Below, piece by piece: positions 1 to 8,407 of a DNA stretch of 64,000 nt (position 1 is the stretch's first letter; every line of letters starts with the position of its first letter). The position numbers and the translations under genes are program-made. Location: contig NZ_CP136693.1 of the NCBI RefSeq assembly GCF_032922745.1, positions 1,302,001 to 1,366,000 of the forward strand, read 5' to 3'. The stretch comes from Marinobacter salarius. GTDB lineage: Bacteria > Pseudomonadota > Gammaproteobacteria > Pseudomonadales > Oleiphilaceae. The notes beneath the pieces are model-generated. The model saw nothing but the letters and a program-made list of their open reading frames with translations, was not told the DNA's origin and ran no database searches.

Positions 1-1
1 G

Positions 2-586
2 CGTATTGCACTGATGTCGTCAGAGAATTTTGCGGCCCATACCCTGGCAAGACACCATCCCGGTGGGTATGACGCCTTTATCGAAGCGATGAATGCCAAG
101 GCCGTTGAGTTGGGAATGCTGAAAACAACCTTCGTGGATCCCACTGGGTTGTCGGTTGACAATCGTTCCACCGCGGCGGATCTGGTTCGCCTGGTCAGGG
201 CGGCCAGCCAATACCCACAGATACGGGAGTATTCCACCACCCGCTATTTCACCGCCCAGTTCCGCCAACCCAGATATCGACTGGCGTTCGGGAATACCAA
301 TGTCCTGGTTCATCGTGACAGTTGGGGCGTGGGGATCAGTAAAACGGGCTATCTGTCCGAAGCTGGCCGTTGCCTCGTTATGCTGTTTGAACTGGATGGC
401 AAGCCGTTGGTAACGGTGCTGCTTGATTCTCTGGGCACCCGTTCACCGATGGGGGATGCGGGCCGGATCAAACGATGGCTGACCACCGGCGCCGGTGGCA
501 GTGTTGCTGCGGCCGCGCGTGCGTATGAGCGGAAAAAGAACGCAGCTTATGCCGCTTCGGATGGCGCATCCGTGAGCGTGAACTGA
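2..586 (+). CDS. pbpG: D-alanyl-D-alanine endopeptidase (PBP7 type), 5'-truncated by window edge
   Basis: Carboxy-terminal part of a periplasmic penicillin-binding protein of the S11 family, which cuts D-Ala-meso-DAP cross-links in peptidoglycan. The frame is open from the first bases of the window, so the start and the SxxK serine lie upstream. The second motif, Ser-Glu-Asn, is at 20-28 and the third, Lys-Thr-Gly, at 341-349; both are intact. The text between them (AxxxARHHPGG, then FVDPTGLS) fits the PBP7/PbpG group better than the carboxypeptidases DacA/DacC. The tail after KTG is short, without the long membrane-anchor domain of DacA, which also favours PbpG. The ATG at 14 is internal and not a start. 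Confidence 0.85.
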   Translation, partial: RIALMSSENFAAHTLARHHPGGYDAFIEAMNAKAVELGMLKTTFVDPTGLSVDNRSTAADLVRLVRAASQYPQIREYSTTRYFTAQFRQPRYRLAFGNTNVLVHRDSWGVGISKTGYLSEAGRCLVMLFELDGKPLVTVLLDSLGTRSPMGDAGRIKRWLTTGAGGSVAAAARAYERKKNAAYAASDGASVSVN

Positions 587-612
587 CCTCTGGCGAATCG
601 GGAACGCAGCGT

Positions 613-1092
613 ATGATTGAGATATTCACCACCGGCGGCACCATCGACAAGGTGTATTTCGATGCCAACAGCGAGTTTGAGATTGGCGATAGCCTGATTG
701 CGGAGCTGTTGGCGGAGTCCAACATCCATGACGGCTATACCCTGAACGGTTTGCTGCGCAAGGACAGTCTGGAAATCACGGACAGGGAGCGGGAGATCAT
801 CAGAACAGCCGTCAGTCAGTGTAACGCTGAGCGCGTACTGATCACCCACGGTACCGATACCATGCCGGAAACCGCCAGAGAGCTGCTGTCGGTGAAAGGG
901 AAAACTATTGTGTTGTTTGGTGCCATGCAACCGGCACGGATGCGCCGGAGCGACGCGGTTTTCAATATCGGCTATGCATGGGCAGCGGTCCAGCTATTGC
1001 CTCACGGGGTTTATATCGCCATGAACGGCGAGGTGTTCGAGGCCGGTTCCGTGCGCAAGAACCTGAAGGCCCAGCGCTTCGAGCGCACCTGA
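613..1092 (+). CDS. Single-domain asparaginase-like protein
   Basis: 159 residues matching only the amino-terminal domain of type I/II L-asparaginases, which are normally about 330 residues. The first catalytic signature (TTGGTIDK, residues 6-13) and the second (HGTDTM, near residue 77) are both present, so the nucleophilic threonines and the Thr-Asp pair of the active site exist. The second domain, which completes the substrate pocket across the dimer, is missing. Stand-alone one-domain forms are known in pseudomonads and relatives, so this is probably a real family rather than a truncation; activity is uncertain. It lies 26 bp after pbpG and meets rsuA tail to tail with no spacer. Confidence 0.75.
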   Translation: MIEIFTTGGTIDKVYFDANSEFEIGDSLIAELLAESNIHDGYTLNGLLRKDSLEITDREREIIRTAVSQCNAERVLITHGTDTMPETARELLSVKGKTIVLFGAMQPARMRRSDAVFNIGYAWAAVQLLPHGVYIAMNGEVFEAGSVRKNLKAQRFERT

Positions 1093-1785
1093 TCAGCCCA
1101 GGCTGTTCACTTCCTCAGCGGTCAGTTCCCGGTAGTGTCCCGGCGCCAGTGAATCGTCGAGCACAAGGGTGCCGACACGCCATCGATGCAATCCCGTCAC
1201 ATGGTTGCCTACCGCCGCAAGCATTCTTTTGACCTGGTGGTAACGCCCTTCCGACAACGTCAGGTCAATTTCCCGGGCACTGAGCGAGTGGACATCGGCA
1301 GGTCTGGTGGGCCGTGACTCACCGTGCAGTAATACACCCTGTTGCAGTTGCGTGATGGCGAGGTCATTAATGGGTTCGGCGAGACTCACGCGGTAGGTCT
1401 TGGGGCATTCCACCCGCGGGGAGGTGATGCGGTGTGACCATTGGCCATCGGTGGTCAGCAGCAGGAGCCCGGTGGTGTCGGCGTCCAGCCGCCCGGCGAT
1501 GTGGAGCCCGTGACGAACGTCTGCGGGCAGCAGGTCCAGCGCCGTGGGCTGCTGACTGTCGGTGGTGGCACTGATCACACCATCGGGCTTGTACAGCATC
1601 AGGTACCGCTCGCCAGGCAGTGACAGCGGCTGCTCATCGAGGGAAACCTGGGTGTCTGCGTCCACAGGGGAGGCGGGTTTGCGACAGGTCTGCCCATCCA
1701 TCCGGACTCGGCCTGTACTGATGGCTTTTTTCGCATCGCGGCGCGACAGAGTGGTCGCATTGGCAACGAAATAATCCAGTCGCAT
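1093..1785 (-). CDS. rsuA: 16S rRNA pseudouridine(516) synthase family protein
   Basis: Converts a uridine of 16S rRNA (U516 in E. coli) to pseudouridine during small-subunit assembly. The protein has an amino-terminal S4-like RNA-binding region (MRLDYFVANATTLSRRDA) followed by the synthase fold, with the catalytic-aspartate motif GRLDADTTGLLLL and the family tail motif EGRYHQVKRML. I chose the ATG at 1785 because it gives the usual RsuA amino terminus and begins 2 bp after the stop of the upstream hydrolase gene; a longer form from 1836 would overlap that gene. RsuA, RluB, RluE and RluF are close relatives, so the exact target is an inference. Confidence 0.85.
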   Translation of the reverse strand: MRLDYFVANATTLSRRDAKKAISTGRVRMDGQTCRKPASPVDADTQVSLDEQPLSLPGERYLMLYKPDGVISATTDSQQPTALDLLPADVRHGLHIAGRLDADTTGLLLLTTDGQWSHRITSPRVECPKTYRVSLAEPINDLAITQLQQGVLLHGESRPTRPADVHSLSAREIDLTLSEGRYHQVKRMLAAVGNHVTGLHRWRVGTLVLDDSLAPGHYRELTAEEVNSLG

Positions 1786-1787
1786 GC

Positions 1788-2819
1788 TCAGGTACAGCCC
1801 TCTCCAGGCGGCGGGAGTGTCAGGCTGGCAAGGCACAGTACCTCGGCGGAGCCCGTCAGTCGCGACCAGAGCACGCCGAGAAGTTCTCCACCAATCGCCG
1901 GACGTTCCAGTTGTGAACTGGGCTCTGGCTCAAGACGGTCGCCATTGTACTTTGCGAGTATGAAGGTGAAGGGGTGCGCCCCGGGGATACCCAGGCGGAT
2001 ATCGGTCGCCGTGAGCCGATCGCCATCCATGTCGTAGTGCAGGAAACCACGCGTAAACCAGTCCAATCGCTGGCCCTCGGGTAATGACGTGGCGGCCTTT
2101 GCCAGGCTGGGTTCACGGGGGAAGTGTTCCACCGTAACGGGGCCGTTGCCATCCAGGAATCCGGTCACGATTTCCACCCGTTTTTCCTCACCCACAACGG
2201 TCACTCGCCACAGTACGGTATTGAAAGGCATCGGCTGAACCAGCCGTGGGGCATCTTCCAGGCCTTCCTCGGCGAGCGTGGGGCCAACCCGTTCCTGGAT
2301 GATCTGTTGCGCCGTTGCACTCCACCCCAGATAAAGCGTTGAAAGAAGCAGGCCGGCCATGATGGCGCTGGTTTGTGGCCCGCGGATCAGGAACGCCGTG
2401 ATGCCGACCAGTAGCGGCAGGGTATAAAGCGGGTCGATAATGAAAATGCTGCTGATGGCCACCGGTGGGCCGATAGGCCAGAACAACTGGGTTCCGTAGG
2501 TGGTAAAGGCATCAAGCAGGGGGTGCGTCATAAGCACAAGCGCGGTGAGGGCAAACCAACGCCCGTAGCCGAGATGGGGGCGCCACCGATGGAGTGCAAA
2601 GGCCAGCAATACGGACAGCGGCAGCAGGACAAACAGCGAGTGGCTGAATCCGCGGTGCTGGGTGAAGTTGGCGACCGCCGTGCCGTAATCAATGATGACG
2701 TCCAGATCGGGAAGGGTGCCGAGAACGGCACCGACCAGCAGGGCTGAACGGCCAAGGGTTTTTCCGGCAACGGCACCGGCCAGCGAGGCGCCCAGTGCCG
2801 CCTGGGTAATCGAATCCAT
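1788..2819 (-). CDS. Membrane-bound metal-dependent hydrolase, YdjM/DUF457 family
   Basis: 343 residues starting MDSITQAALGASLAGA, the typical opening of the YdjM-like (LexA-regulated in E. coli) integral membrane hydrolases. An LPDLD motif (about residues 36-40) and the HRGFSHS motif (near 55-61) supply the candidate metal ligands. Four or five hydrophobic spans fill the first 180 residues; the carboxy-terminal half is soluble and probably periplasmic. The substrate is unknown. It is transcribed into rsuA with 2 bp between stop and start, suggesting translational coupling. I see no LexA box upstream, so SOS control is not supported here. Confidence 0.8.
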   Translation of the reverse strand: MDSITQAALGASLAGAVAGKTLGRSALLVGAVLGTLPDLDVIIDYGTAVANFTQHRGFSHSLFVLLPLSVLLAFALHRWRPHLGYGRWFALTALVLMTHPLLDAFTTYGTQLFWPIGPPVAISSIFIIDPLYTLPLLVGITAFLIRGPQTSAIMAGLLLSTLYLGWSATAQQIIQERVGPTLAEEGLEDAPRLVQPMPFNTVLWRVTVVGEEKRVEIVTGFLDGNGPVTVEHFPREPSLAKAATSLPEGQRLDWFTRGFLHYDMDGDRLTATDIRLGIPGAHPFTFILAKYNGDRLEPEPSSQLERPAIGGELLGVLWSRLTGSAEVLCLASLTLPPPGEGCT

Positions 2820-2907
2820 CGGGATGACACCTTGTCAGTTAAGTCCGGCAGGTATTATGCGCGGAATCGGTTGTCGGATCACGCCCCAGATGGTCGGCAG
2901 ATGGCTG

Positions 2908-4170
2908 TCAGGTATCGCTCCCGGAGGTTTCAGGTGTCAGGTCTACCCCCAAGGCATCGAGAACCGTGTCGCCGGGGTAGCCGTCGGCAACGAGGCCATT
3001 TTCTGACTGGTAGCCGCGAATAGCCGAGCGTGTGTTGGGGCCAAGGATACCGTCCGGTTTCCCGGTATCAAACCCCTGCTCGTTCAACGCTTCTTGAAGA
3101 GTAAGGATATTGTTCCGTGACAAGGCTGGCATGTCCTCCGGCGGCGGGGTCTGCAGTTTGCCGGCGCCAGCGATGCGGTCCGCCAGATGTCCGACCGCGA
3201 TGGCGTAGAATTCGGAGCGGTTCCACCCCATGATCACATTAAAATTCTTGTAGGCCAGAAACGCAGGCCCACGGTGCCCTGCAGGGACCACCAGCGCGGC
3301 TTCGATGGGCTCGTTCGCCAGTTTGTTGCCGAAGGCGTCGGTTACGCCCAGGGTTCGCCATTGTTCCAGAGGCAGCTTGCGGCCGTCGGCCAGGCTGTAA
3401 TCAAATTCCGCGGGCAGAAGAACCTCCCGCCCCCAGCGGTAGTCGCCATTCCAACCGAGATCCTGCAGAAAGTGGCCGGCTGACATCATCGCGTCCGGCA
3501 AGCTGTTCCACAGATCGCGCTTGCCATCGCCGTCGCCATCCACCGCATGGCGCAGGAAGACCGTTGGCATGAACTGCACATGCCCCATGGCACCGGCCCA
3601 GGAGCCTTCCATCTGTTCGGCGGGGATGGCGCCCTCGTCGACAATCCTGAGGGCTGCAATCAACTGTTCGGTGAAGAACTGGCTGCGACGTTCGTCACAC
3701 GCGAGGGTGGCAAGTGAGCTGGGCACCGACATCTTGCCAAAGTAGGAACCGAAGTTGGTTTCCAGGCCCCAGAACGCCACAAGGTAGGGGGCGGGCACGC
3801 CCGTTTTGCGAGTGACGCGTTCAAGCAGTTCTTCGTGTTGGTCCAGTAGCTTCCGCCCCCGGCTTACCCGGTCGGAGTTGACCCGGCGGTTGAGATAGTC
3901 TGCGAAGGTGGTGGTGAATTCGGGCTGGCGGCGGTCGAGCTCAATCACACGCTCCAGATATTCGGCGCCGGCCAGCACTTCGCCTGCCGTTTGTGATGAC
4001 ACGCCAGCCTCAATGGCCTGCCTTTCCAGGCGTTCGATGCACTGAGGGAAACGGTTGGCCAGGTCGGCGTCAGCGGCCGCGGACGCACTGCTCAGGATGA
4101 GTAATCCGGTGAGTGAAAGGTGTCGAATTGTCCGTTGGCCCTTCGATGTCCCTGTGAATATGCTCGGCAC
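2908..4170 (-). CDS. Lytic murein transglycosylase, MltB-like, with peptidoglycan-binding domain
   Basis: Cleaves the MurNAc-GlcNAc bond of peptidoglycan, forming 1,6-anhydro ends. Order: signal peptide (about residues 1-33, hydrophobic core LSLTGLLILSSASAAA), MltB-type SLT domain 2 (about 40-340) with the catalytic glutamate in FWGLETNFG, then a PG_binding_1 domain (about 350-410). There is no lipobox, so it is probably soluble in the periplasm, unlike MltB itself. The start is GTG at 4170 with GAGG six bases ahead; there is no other in-frame start before the signal peptide. The following 219 bp to the next gene carry its promoter region. Confidence 0.88.
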   Translation of the reverse strand: MPSIFTGTSKGQRTIRHLSLTGLLILSSASAAADADLANRFPQCIERLERQAIEAGVSSQTAGEVLAGAEYLERVIELDRRQPEFTTTFADYLNRRVNSDRVSRGRKLLDQHEELLERVTRKTGVPAPYLVAFWGLETNFGSYFGKMSVPSSLATLACDERRSQFFTEQLIAALRIVDEGAIPAEQMEGSWAGAMGHVQFMPTVFLRHAVDGDGDGKRDLWNSLPDAMMSAGHFLQDLGWNGDYRWGREVLLPAEFDYSLADGRKLPLEQWRTLGVTDAFGNKLANEPIEAALVVPAGHRGPAFLAYKNFNVIMGWNRSEFYAIAVGHLADRIAGAGKLQTPPPEDMPALSRNNILTLQEALNEQGFDTGKPDGILGPNTRSAIRGYQSENGLVADGYPGDTVLDALGVDLTPETSGSDT

Positions 4171-4389
4171 GCTAAACCTCGGTCTGGGGTGGATGTTCCT
4201 GGGTCATGGTAGCCTGTTTTTGTGGTCCTGAAACACTGTTGTTGCCGGATTCCGGTGACAATTCTTTAACCTGGGTTTCATACCGCCCGGATGTGTCGTC
4301 TTTTTGTAGCCTCGCTATTCCCCGCCATCGGCTTGTTCTATAGTTTGCAGAACGATACGACAACTTTCTGAAAGACAAAAGGTCCGAAA

Positions 4390-5247
4390 ATGGCAACGCT
4401 GAAGGCGCTGGTGGTGGATGACGCCAGCTTTGTGAGGGATCTGGTCAAGCGAACGGTGCGTCAGCGTTTTCCAGTGATTGACACCACGGATGCCCAGAAC
4501 GGCCGCCGGGCGCAATCACTGATGTCGCGCACAACGTTTGATCTCATCCTCTGCGACTGGGAAATGCCGGAGATGTCGGGCCTGGAGCTGTTGCAGTGGA
4601 TGCGCCAGCAGCCACAATATGAAAAAACACCCTTCATCATGATTACCAGCCGTGGTGACAAGGATCATGTGGTTGAAGCCGTCAAGGGGGGAGTCTCTGA
4701 GTATCTGGGGAAACCCTTCAGCCCCGAGGGGCTGAGCAATAAGATCATCAAGGTGATGGGGCGCCGCCTCAAGGACGCCATGGATCGCGGCGGGAAGTCC
4801 ATGGGCGGGCCGGCGGAAGCATTTCGCGAGTCCGCCAGCCTGCTGACCCAGAAGCGGGAAGCTGCTTCTCCTGCGCCAGTCCGTGCCAGCAAGTCGTCCA
4901 CGTCCTCCGCCTCTGGTTCGACGGTCAGACCGCCAATGAGCGTGGCGTCGGTACGTTTTTCAGACAGTACGCTTCGCTCAGTCGTCAAGGACATCACCCT
5001 CACGGAGGTGCGGGTGATCGCCAAGCGGGACCAGAAGTTTCCGGGCATTCTTGATCAGGCTGTGGTGGATATCGAAGTGGCCGAAGGGCAAGTGGCGCGG
5101 CTCAATGGGTACGTCCACCAGTTGCAGGCGGTGGACAAACGTCAGGACACGGATTTCGTGGGCGTGACGATACAGTTCGTGGACGAAGACCCGAAAAAGC
5201 TGGAAGACCTGTCCCGCTTTATCGCCCGCTTCCGCAGCGGCGGTTAG
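4390..5247 (+). CDS. Response regulator with receiver domain and PilZ-like carboxy-terminal region
   Basis: Residues 1-125 form a CheY-like receiver: acidic pair Asp10-Asp11, phospho-acceptor Asp56 in LCDWEMPEMSG and Lys108 in YLGKPFSP. A Ser/Ala-rich linker (about 140-180) leads to an unassigned domain of about 100 residues. Its pattern (ILDQAVVDIEVAEG, then LNGYVHQLQAVD, then FVGVTIQFVDED) recalls divergent PilZ domains, but the RxxxR signature is not obvious. No histidine kinase is adjacent in sense; phoR is convergent 19 bp downstream and has its own partner PhoB. The output is therefore unknown; cyclic-di-GMP or pilus-related control is a guess. Confidence 0.75.
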   Translation: MATLKALVVDDASFVRDLVKRTVRQRFPVIDTTDAQNGRRAQSLMSRTTFDLILCDWEMPEMSGLELLQWMRQQPQYEKTPFIMITSRGDKDHVVEAVKGGVSEYLGKPFSPEGLSNKIIKVMGRRLKDAMDRGGKSMGGPAEAFRESASLLTQKREAASPAPVRASKSSTSSASGSTVRPPMSVASVRFSDSTLRSVVKDITLTEVRVIAKRDQKFPGILDQAVVDIEVAEGQVARLNGYVHQLQAVDKRQDTDFVGVTIQFVDEDPKKLEDLSRFIARFRSGG

Positions 5248-5266
5248 CTCACGGAAGCGATGCCAG

Positions 5267-6583
5267 TCAGGACGCGGTTTCAGGAAGCCTTTCCGCCAAC
5301 CGTTCCCGGGGGAAGTGGCAGATGAATTCGCTGCCGTCGCCAATCCGGCTTCGTATTTCCAGATTGCCGTCGTGGTTGAGCAGTACGTGCTTGACGATTG
5401 CCAGCCCCAGGCCGGTGCCACCGGTTTCCTTGTGTCGGCTGGGATCGGCGCGATAGAAACGCTCGGTAAGTCGCGGAATATGGACCGGGTCGATACCGAT
5501 ACCGGTATCTTTCACCGACAGATGTCCGCCGTCGCGGTCCGTTTTCCAGATAACGGTGATGCTTCCGCCAGCGGGTGTGTACTTCACTGCGTTGAAAATC
5601 AGGTTGGAGAAGGCGCTGCGCAATTGGCTTTCGTCGCCCCTCAGCAGGTGGCGATCGCCAATACTGACGTTGAGCTCATGGCCCTGGTCTCCGCTGAGGG
5701 CCTTGGCGTCATGGCAGATCTGCTGGATCATTGCCTGTAGGTCCGTCACCGCATCGTTTATGGTCTGTTCGCCGGTTTCAATTCTGGACAGCAATATCAG
5801 GTCGGTAATCAGTGCTTCCATGCGCGAGGACTGCTGTGCCATGGTGTTGATGGCGCGCCGCCACTTTGGTGGCAGGTCGTCGGCATTGTCCACCAGGGTT
5901 TCCAGGTAGCCACTGATCACCGTTAGTGGTGTTCTCATTTCATGGGAGACGTTGCCAACGAAATCCCGTCGCATTTGTTCAAGCTGGAACAGGCGGGTCA
6001 CGTCTTTGGCCACAATCAGACGGTCGTCGTCGCCAAACAGGCTGATCTGGATTTGCAGGTGAATATGCGGTTTTGCGGGGGAGTTCAGTTCCAGCGGTTC
6101 CCGATAATCGCGGGAGTCGAAATAGGCCTTGAACGCGGGATTGCGGATCAGGTTATGAATGAACTGTCCGTGGTCCGAGCTGCGGCGAAAACCCAGCAGA
6201 TGCTCCGCCGAGCCGTTCCACCACTCCATGGCGCCCCGTGAGTCGGTCATGATCACGCCATCCCGCATGGCATTGGTGGATTCCTGAACCCGGTTGATCT
6301 GGGCGCGAAGTTTGTCCTGGGTGCGTAGATGGTTCTGGTGAAGCCTGTGGAGACCGTCGAATATGTCGCCCCAGAGACCAACGCTCTGAGGAGCTTCGTC
6401 ACTGCCACTGGGATTGCCGAGCCAGTGGTAAAGACGTTTGGCTTGGGCCAGAGTCCACCACAGGTAAGCCAGCAGCCCCGCCGTCAGCCCGTAGAGCGGC
6501 TTGCCAAAGAAAAGCCCGACGGCCACGCAGGCAATCAGGGTTGCGATAATCCATCGCAGGTACTTTGACCAGTTGTGTTGCAT
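5267..6583 (-). CDS. phoR: Phosphate regulon sensor histidine kinase PhoR
   Basis: Membrane histidine kinase that phosphorylates PhoB when phosphate is scarce and dephosphorylates it when phosphate is plentiful, through PstSCAB-PhoU. Two closely spaced membrane segments (about residues 10-50) are followed by the PhoR cytoplasmic region, a PAS domain (about 95-190), HisKA with the H-box VSHEMRTPL, and HATPase_c with the N-box (FNAVKYTPAG), G1 (DTGIGI) and G2 (GTGLGL) motifs. I start at the ATG at 6583 (MQHNWSKYLR), preceded by an AGGGG-like site. An upstream start at 6679 would run into phoB. Gene order phoB-phoR with 58 bp between is standard. Confidence 0.93.
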   Translation of the reverse strand: MQHNWSKYLRWIIATLIACVAVGLFFGKPLYGLTAGLLAYLWWTLAQAKRLYHWLGNPSGSDEAPQSVGLWGDIFDGLHRLHQNHLRTQDKLRAQINRVQESTNAMRDGVIMTDSRGAMEWWNGSAEHLLGFRRSSDHGQFIHNLIRNPAFKAYFDSRDYREPLELNSPAKPHIHLQIQISLFGDDDRLIVAKDVTRLFQLEQMRRDFVGNVSHEMRTPLTVISGYLETLVDNADDLPPKWRRAINTMAQQSSRMEALITDLILLSRIETGEQTINDAVTDLQAMIQQICHDAKALSGDQGHELNVSIGDRHLLRGDESQLRSAFSNLIFNAVKYTPAGGSITVIWKTDRDGGHLSVKDTGIGIDPVHIPRLTERFYRADPSRHKETGGTGLGLAIVKHVLLNHDGNLEIRSRIGDGSEFICHFPRERLAERLPETAS

Positions 6584-6641
6584 TACGGCTGCCCCTGAAT
6601 CAGTTCCGGACCCTTTTCGGGGTAAAGGGCACCGGTTGTGG

Positions 6642-7334
6642 TTATGCTGCTCTGGTAGAGAACCGGTAGCCGGTGCCACGCACTGTCTGGATCAGGTGAT
6701 CATATTGGTCACCAAGGGCTTTGCGCAAACGACGTATGTGAACGTCGACCGTTCGCTCTTCAACATAAACGTTCCCACCCCACACCTGGTCAAGCAGTTG
6801 GGAGCGAGTATAAACCCGTTCCTGGTGTGTCATGAAGAACTGCAGTAACCGATATTCCGTGGGGCCGATGTTCAGCGCGCCGGTTTTCGTGGTGACCCGG
6901 TGGCCGACCGGGTCCAGAGTCAGGCCATCCACTTCGATTGGGGTTTCCACGCCGGGCGGCGTGGTGCGGCGCAATACGGCTTTTAGCCTGGCCACCAGCT
7001 CCCTCGGCGAGAAGGGCTTGGTGATGTAGTCATCCGCGCCCACTTCCAGGCCCTGGATCTTATTGTCTTCCTCGACCTTGGCCGTCAGCATGATGATGGG
7101 AATTTCAGCCGTTGCCTCTTCTTTTTTCAGACGCCTGGCCAGTTCCACACCGCTGGTGCCTGGCAGCATCCAGTCAAGGAGTATCAAGTCGGGCTGTTTG
7201 TCAACGATCAGGGCATGCGCTTCGCGGGCATCCGCTGCCTCAAGGTAGTCGTAGTCGGCCATTTCGAGGGCCACGGCGATCATTTCGCGGATGGGTGCCT
7301 CGTCATCGACGATCAGGACAGTTTTTCCAGTCAT
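6642..7334 (-). CDS. phoB: Phosphate regulon response regulator PhoB
   Basis: OmpR-family transcription factor that binds Pho boxes in its phosphorylated state. Receiver: acidic pair in VDDEAP, phospho-acceptor Asp in LLDWMLPGTSG, Lys in YITKPFSPREL. Winged helix: LNIGPTEYRLLQFFMTH through RTVDVHIRRLRKAL to VRGTGYRFS. About 230 residues, the family length. ATG codons at 7340 and 7334 are both possible; the second (MTGKTVLIVDDE) matches the usual start and sits 9 bases from AGG. Its own promoter carries a Pho box (7391-7408), so it should be autoregulated. Confidence 0.95.
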   Translation of the reverse strand: MTGKTVLIVDDEAPIREMIAVALEMADYDYLEAADAREAHALIVDKQPDLILLDWMLPGTSGVELARRLKKEEATAEIPIIMLTAKVEEDNKIQGLEVGADDYITKPFSPRELVARLKAVLRRTTPPGVETPIEVDGLTLDPVGHRVTTKTGALNIGPTEYRLLQFFMTHQERVYTRSQLLDQVWGGNVYVEERTVDVHIRRLRKALGDQYDHLIQTVRGTGYRFSTRAA

Positions 7335-7374
7335 GAGCATTAACCTGTGTCATACCGAGTATTGTTGCTGCCTC

Positions 7375-7380
7375 ATTACA
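7375..7380 (-). promoter_or_regulatory. -10 element of the phoB promoter
   Basis: TGTAAT on the minus strand, five of six bases matching TATAAT, placed 10 bases downstream of the Pho box and about 40 bases before the phoB start codon. Confidence 0.7.
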
Positions 7381-7390
7381 ACCGGGTAGT

Positions 7391-7408
7391 GTTACAAGTA
7401 TATGACAG
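7391..7408 (-). promoter_or_regulatory. Pho box upstream of phoB
   Basis: On the minus strand the site reads CTGTCATATACTTGTAAC, two 7-base half sites 11 bases apart, very close to the E. coli consensus CTGTCATAAATCTGTCAC. It ends 10 bases before the hexamer TGTAAT (plus-strand 7375-7380), a good -10 element; this is the standard Pho-promoter layout in which the box replaces the -35 element. Confidence 0.88.
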
Positions 7409-7435
7409 TAGCAGGCTGTGACTGGATTTGTTCGA

Positions 7436-8323
7436 CTAACTGATGATCCGGTCAATCAACAAACCGGTGAAAACCGCAAAACCCGCCCAGTTATTGTTGA
7501 GAAAGGCCTTGAAGCACCCGTCGCGCTCGCGGAAGCGGGCCAGGTGCTGCTGGAATATAAACAGGCAAGCCATGGCGACGAGCCCGAGGTAATAGAAAAC
7601 GCCGAGTTCAGCCTGCTGGCCCACCAGGATGAGGATCAGCACCACCAGGGCCTGGAGGATTGCTATAACTGCCCGGTCGGCCTCTCCGAACAGGATGGCG
7701 GTGGATTTGATGCCAATCCGGATGTCGTCATCACGATCCACCATGGCGTACAGGGTGTCGTAGGCAACGGTCCAGAGCACATTGGCCGTAAACAGCAACC
7801 AGGCCAGTTTTGTGACTTCACCGGCCTCGGCTGCCCAAGCCATGGGAATGGCCCAGGAGAAGGCGGCCCCAAGAAACAGTTGCGGCAGATGGGTGTAACG
7901 CTTCATGAACGGGTAGATGAACGCCAGTACTACGCCCCCGAACGAAAGATAAAGTGTCAGCGTGTTGGTGAACAGCACCACCATCAGGAAAGCGGTCACG
8001 CAGAAGCCTGCAAACAGGGCTACGGCTTCCCAGGCTTCGATGCGACCGGAGGTTAGGGGGCGGTCTTTGGTGCGTTTGACGTGGCGATCCACCTTGCGGT
8101 CGGCAAAATCGTTTATGGCGCAACCGGCGGCCCGCATCATGAATACGCCGAGGGTAAAGACGATAAAGTTGCCAATGCTGGGGAAACCGTCTGCGGCCAG
8201 CCACAGTGCCCAGTAGGTTGGCCATAGCAGGAGCAGGCTGCCGATGGGGCGATCGACGCGCAGCAGTCGGGCGTAGTCTGCAAGGCGGGCCTGGATGTGA
8301 TCTGGCACGGCATTGGGCAGCAT
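7436..8323 (-). CDS. ubiA: 4-hydroxybenzoate octaprenyltransferase
   Basis: Integral membrane prenyltransferase that attaches the polyprenyl tail to 4-hydroxybenzoate, the second step of ubiquinone synthesis. The two Asp-rich prenyl-diphosphate motifs are visible: NDFADRKVDRHV (first third) and the DRDDDIRIG segment (near residue 190). It has eight or nine hydrophobic spans over 295 residues, the normal size, and starts MLPNAVPDHIQARLADYARLLR. It lies in the same direction as ubiC, 84 bp after it, so product (4-hydroxybenzoate) and consumer are encoded together. The phoB gene that follows is separately promoted. Confidence 0.94.
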   Translation of the reverse strand: MLPNAVPDHIQARLADYARLLRVDRPIGSLLLLWPTYWALWLAADGFPSIGNFIVFTLGVFMMRAAGCAINDFADRKVDRHVKRTKDRPLTSGRIEAWEAVALFAGFCVTAFLMVVLFTNTLTLYLSFGGVVLAFIYPFMKRYTHLPQLFLGAAFSWAIPMAWAAEAGEVTKLAWLLFTANVLWTVAYDTLYAMVDRDDDIRIGIKSTAILFGEADRAVIAILQALVVLILILVGQQAELGVFYYLGLVAMACLFIFQQHLARFRERDGCFKAFLNNNWAGFAVFTGLLIDRIIS

Positions 8324-8407
8324 AGGTCTGGTCCGTCCGGGATGATGTTTCTGAGGCTGAGCGGGGATTATAGCCAGCGGTGAGGTTCGGTTAAAAGAGC
8401 CGCTGCG

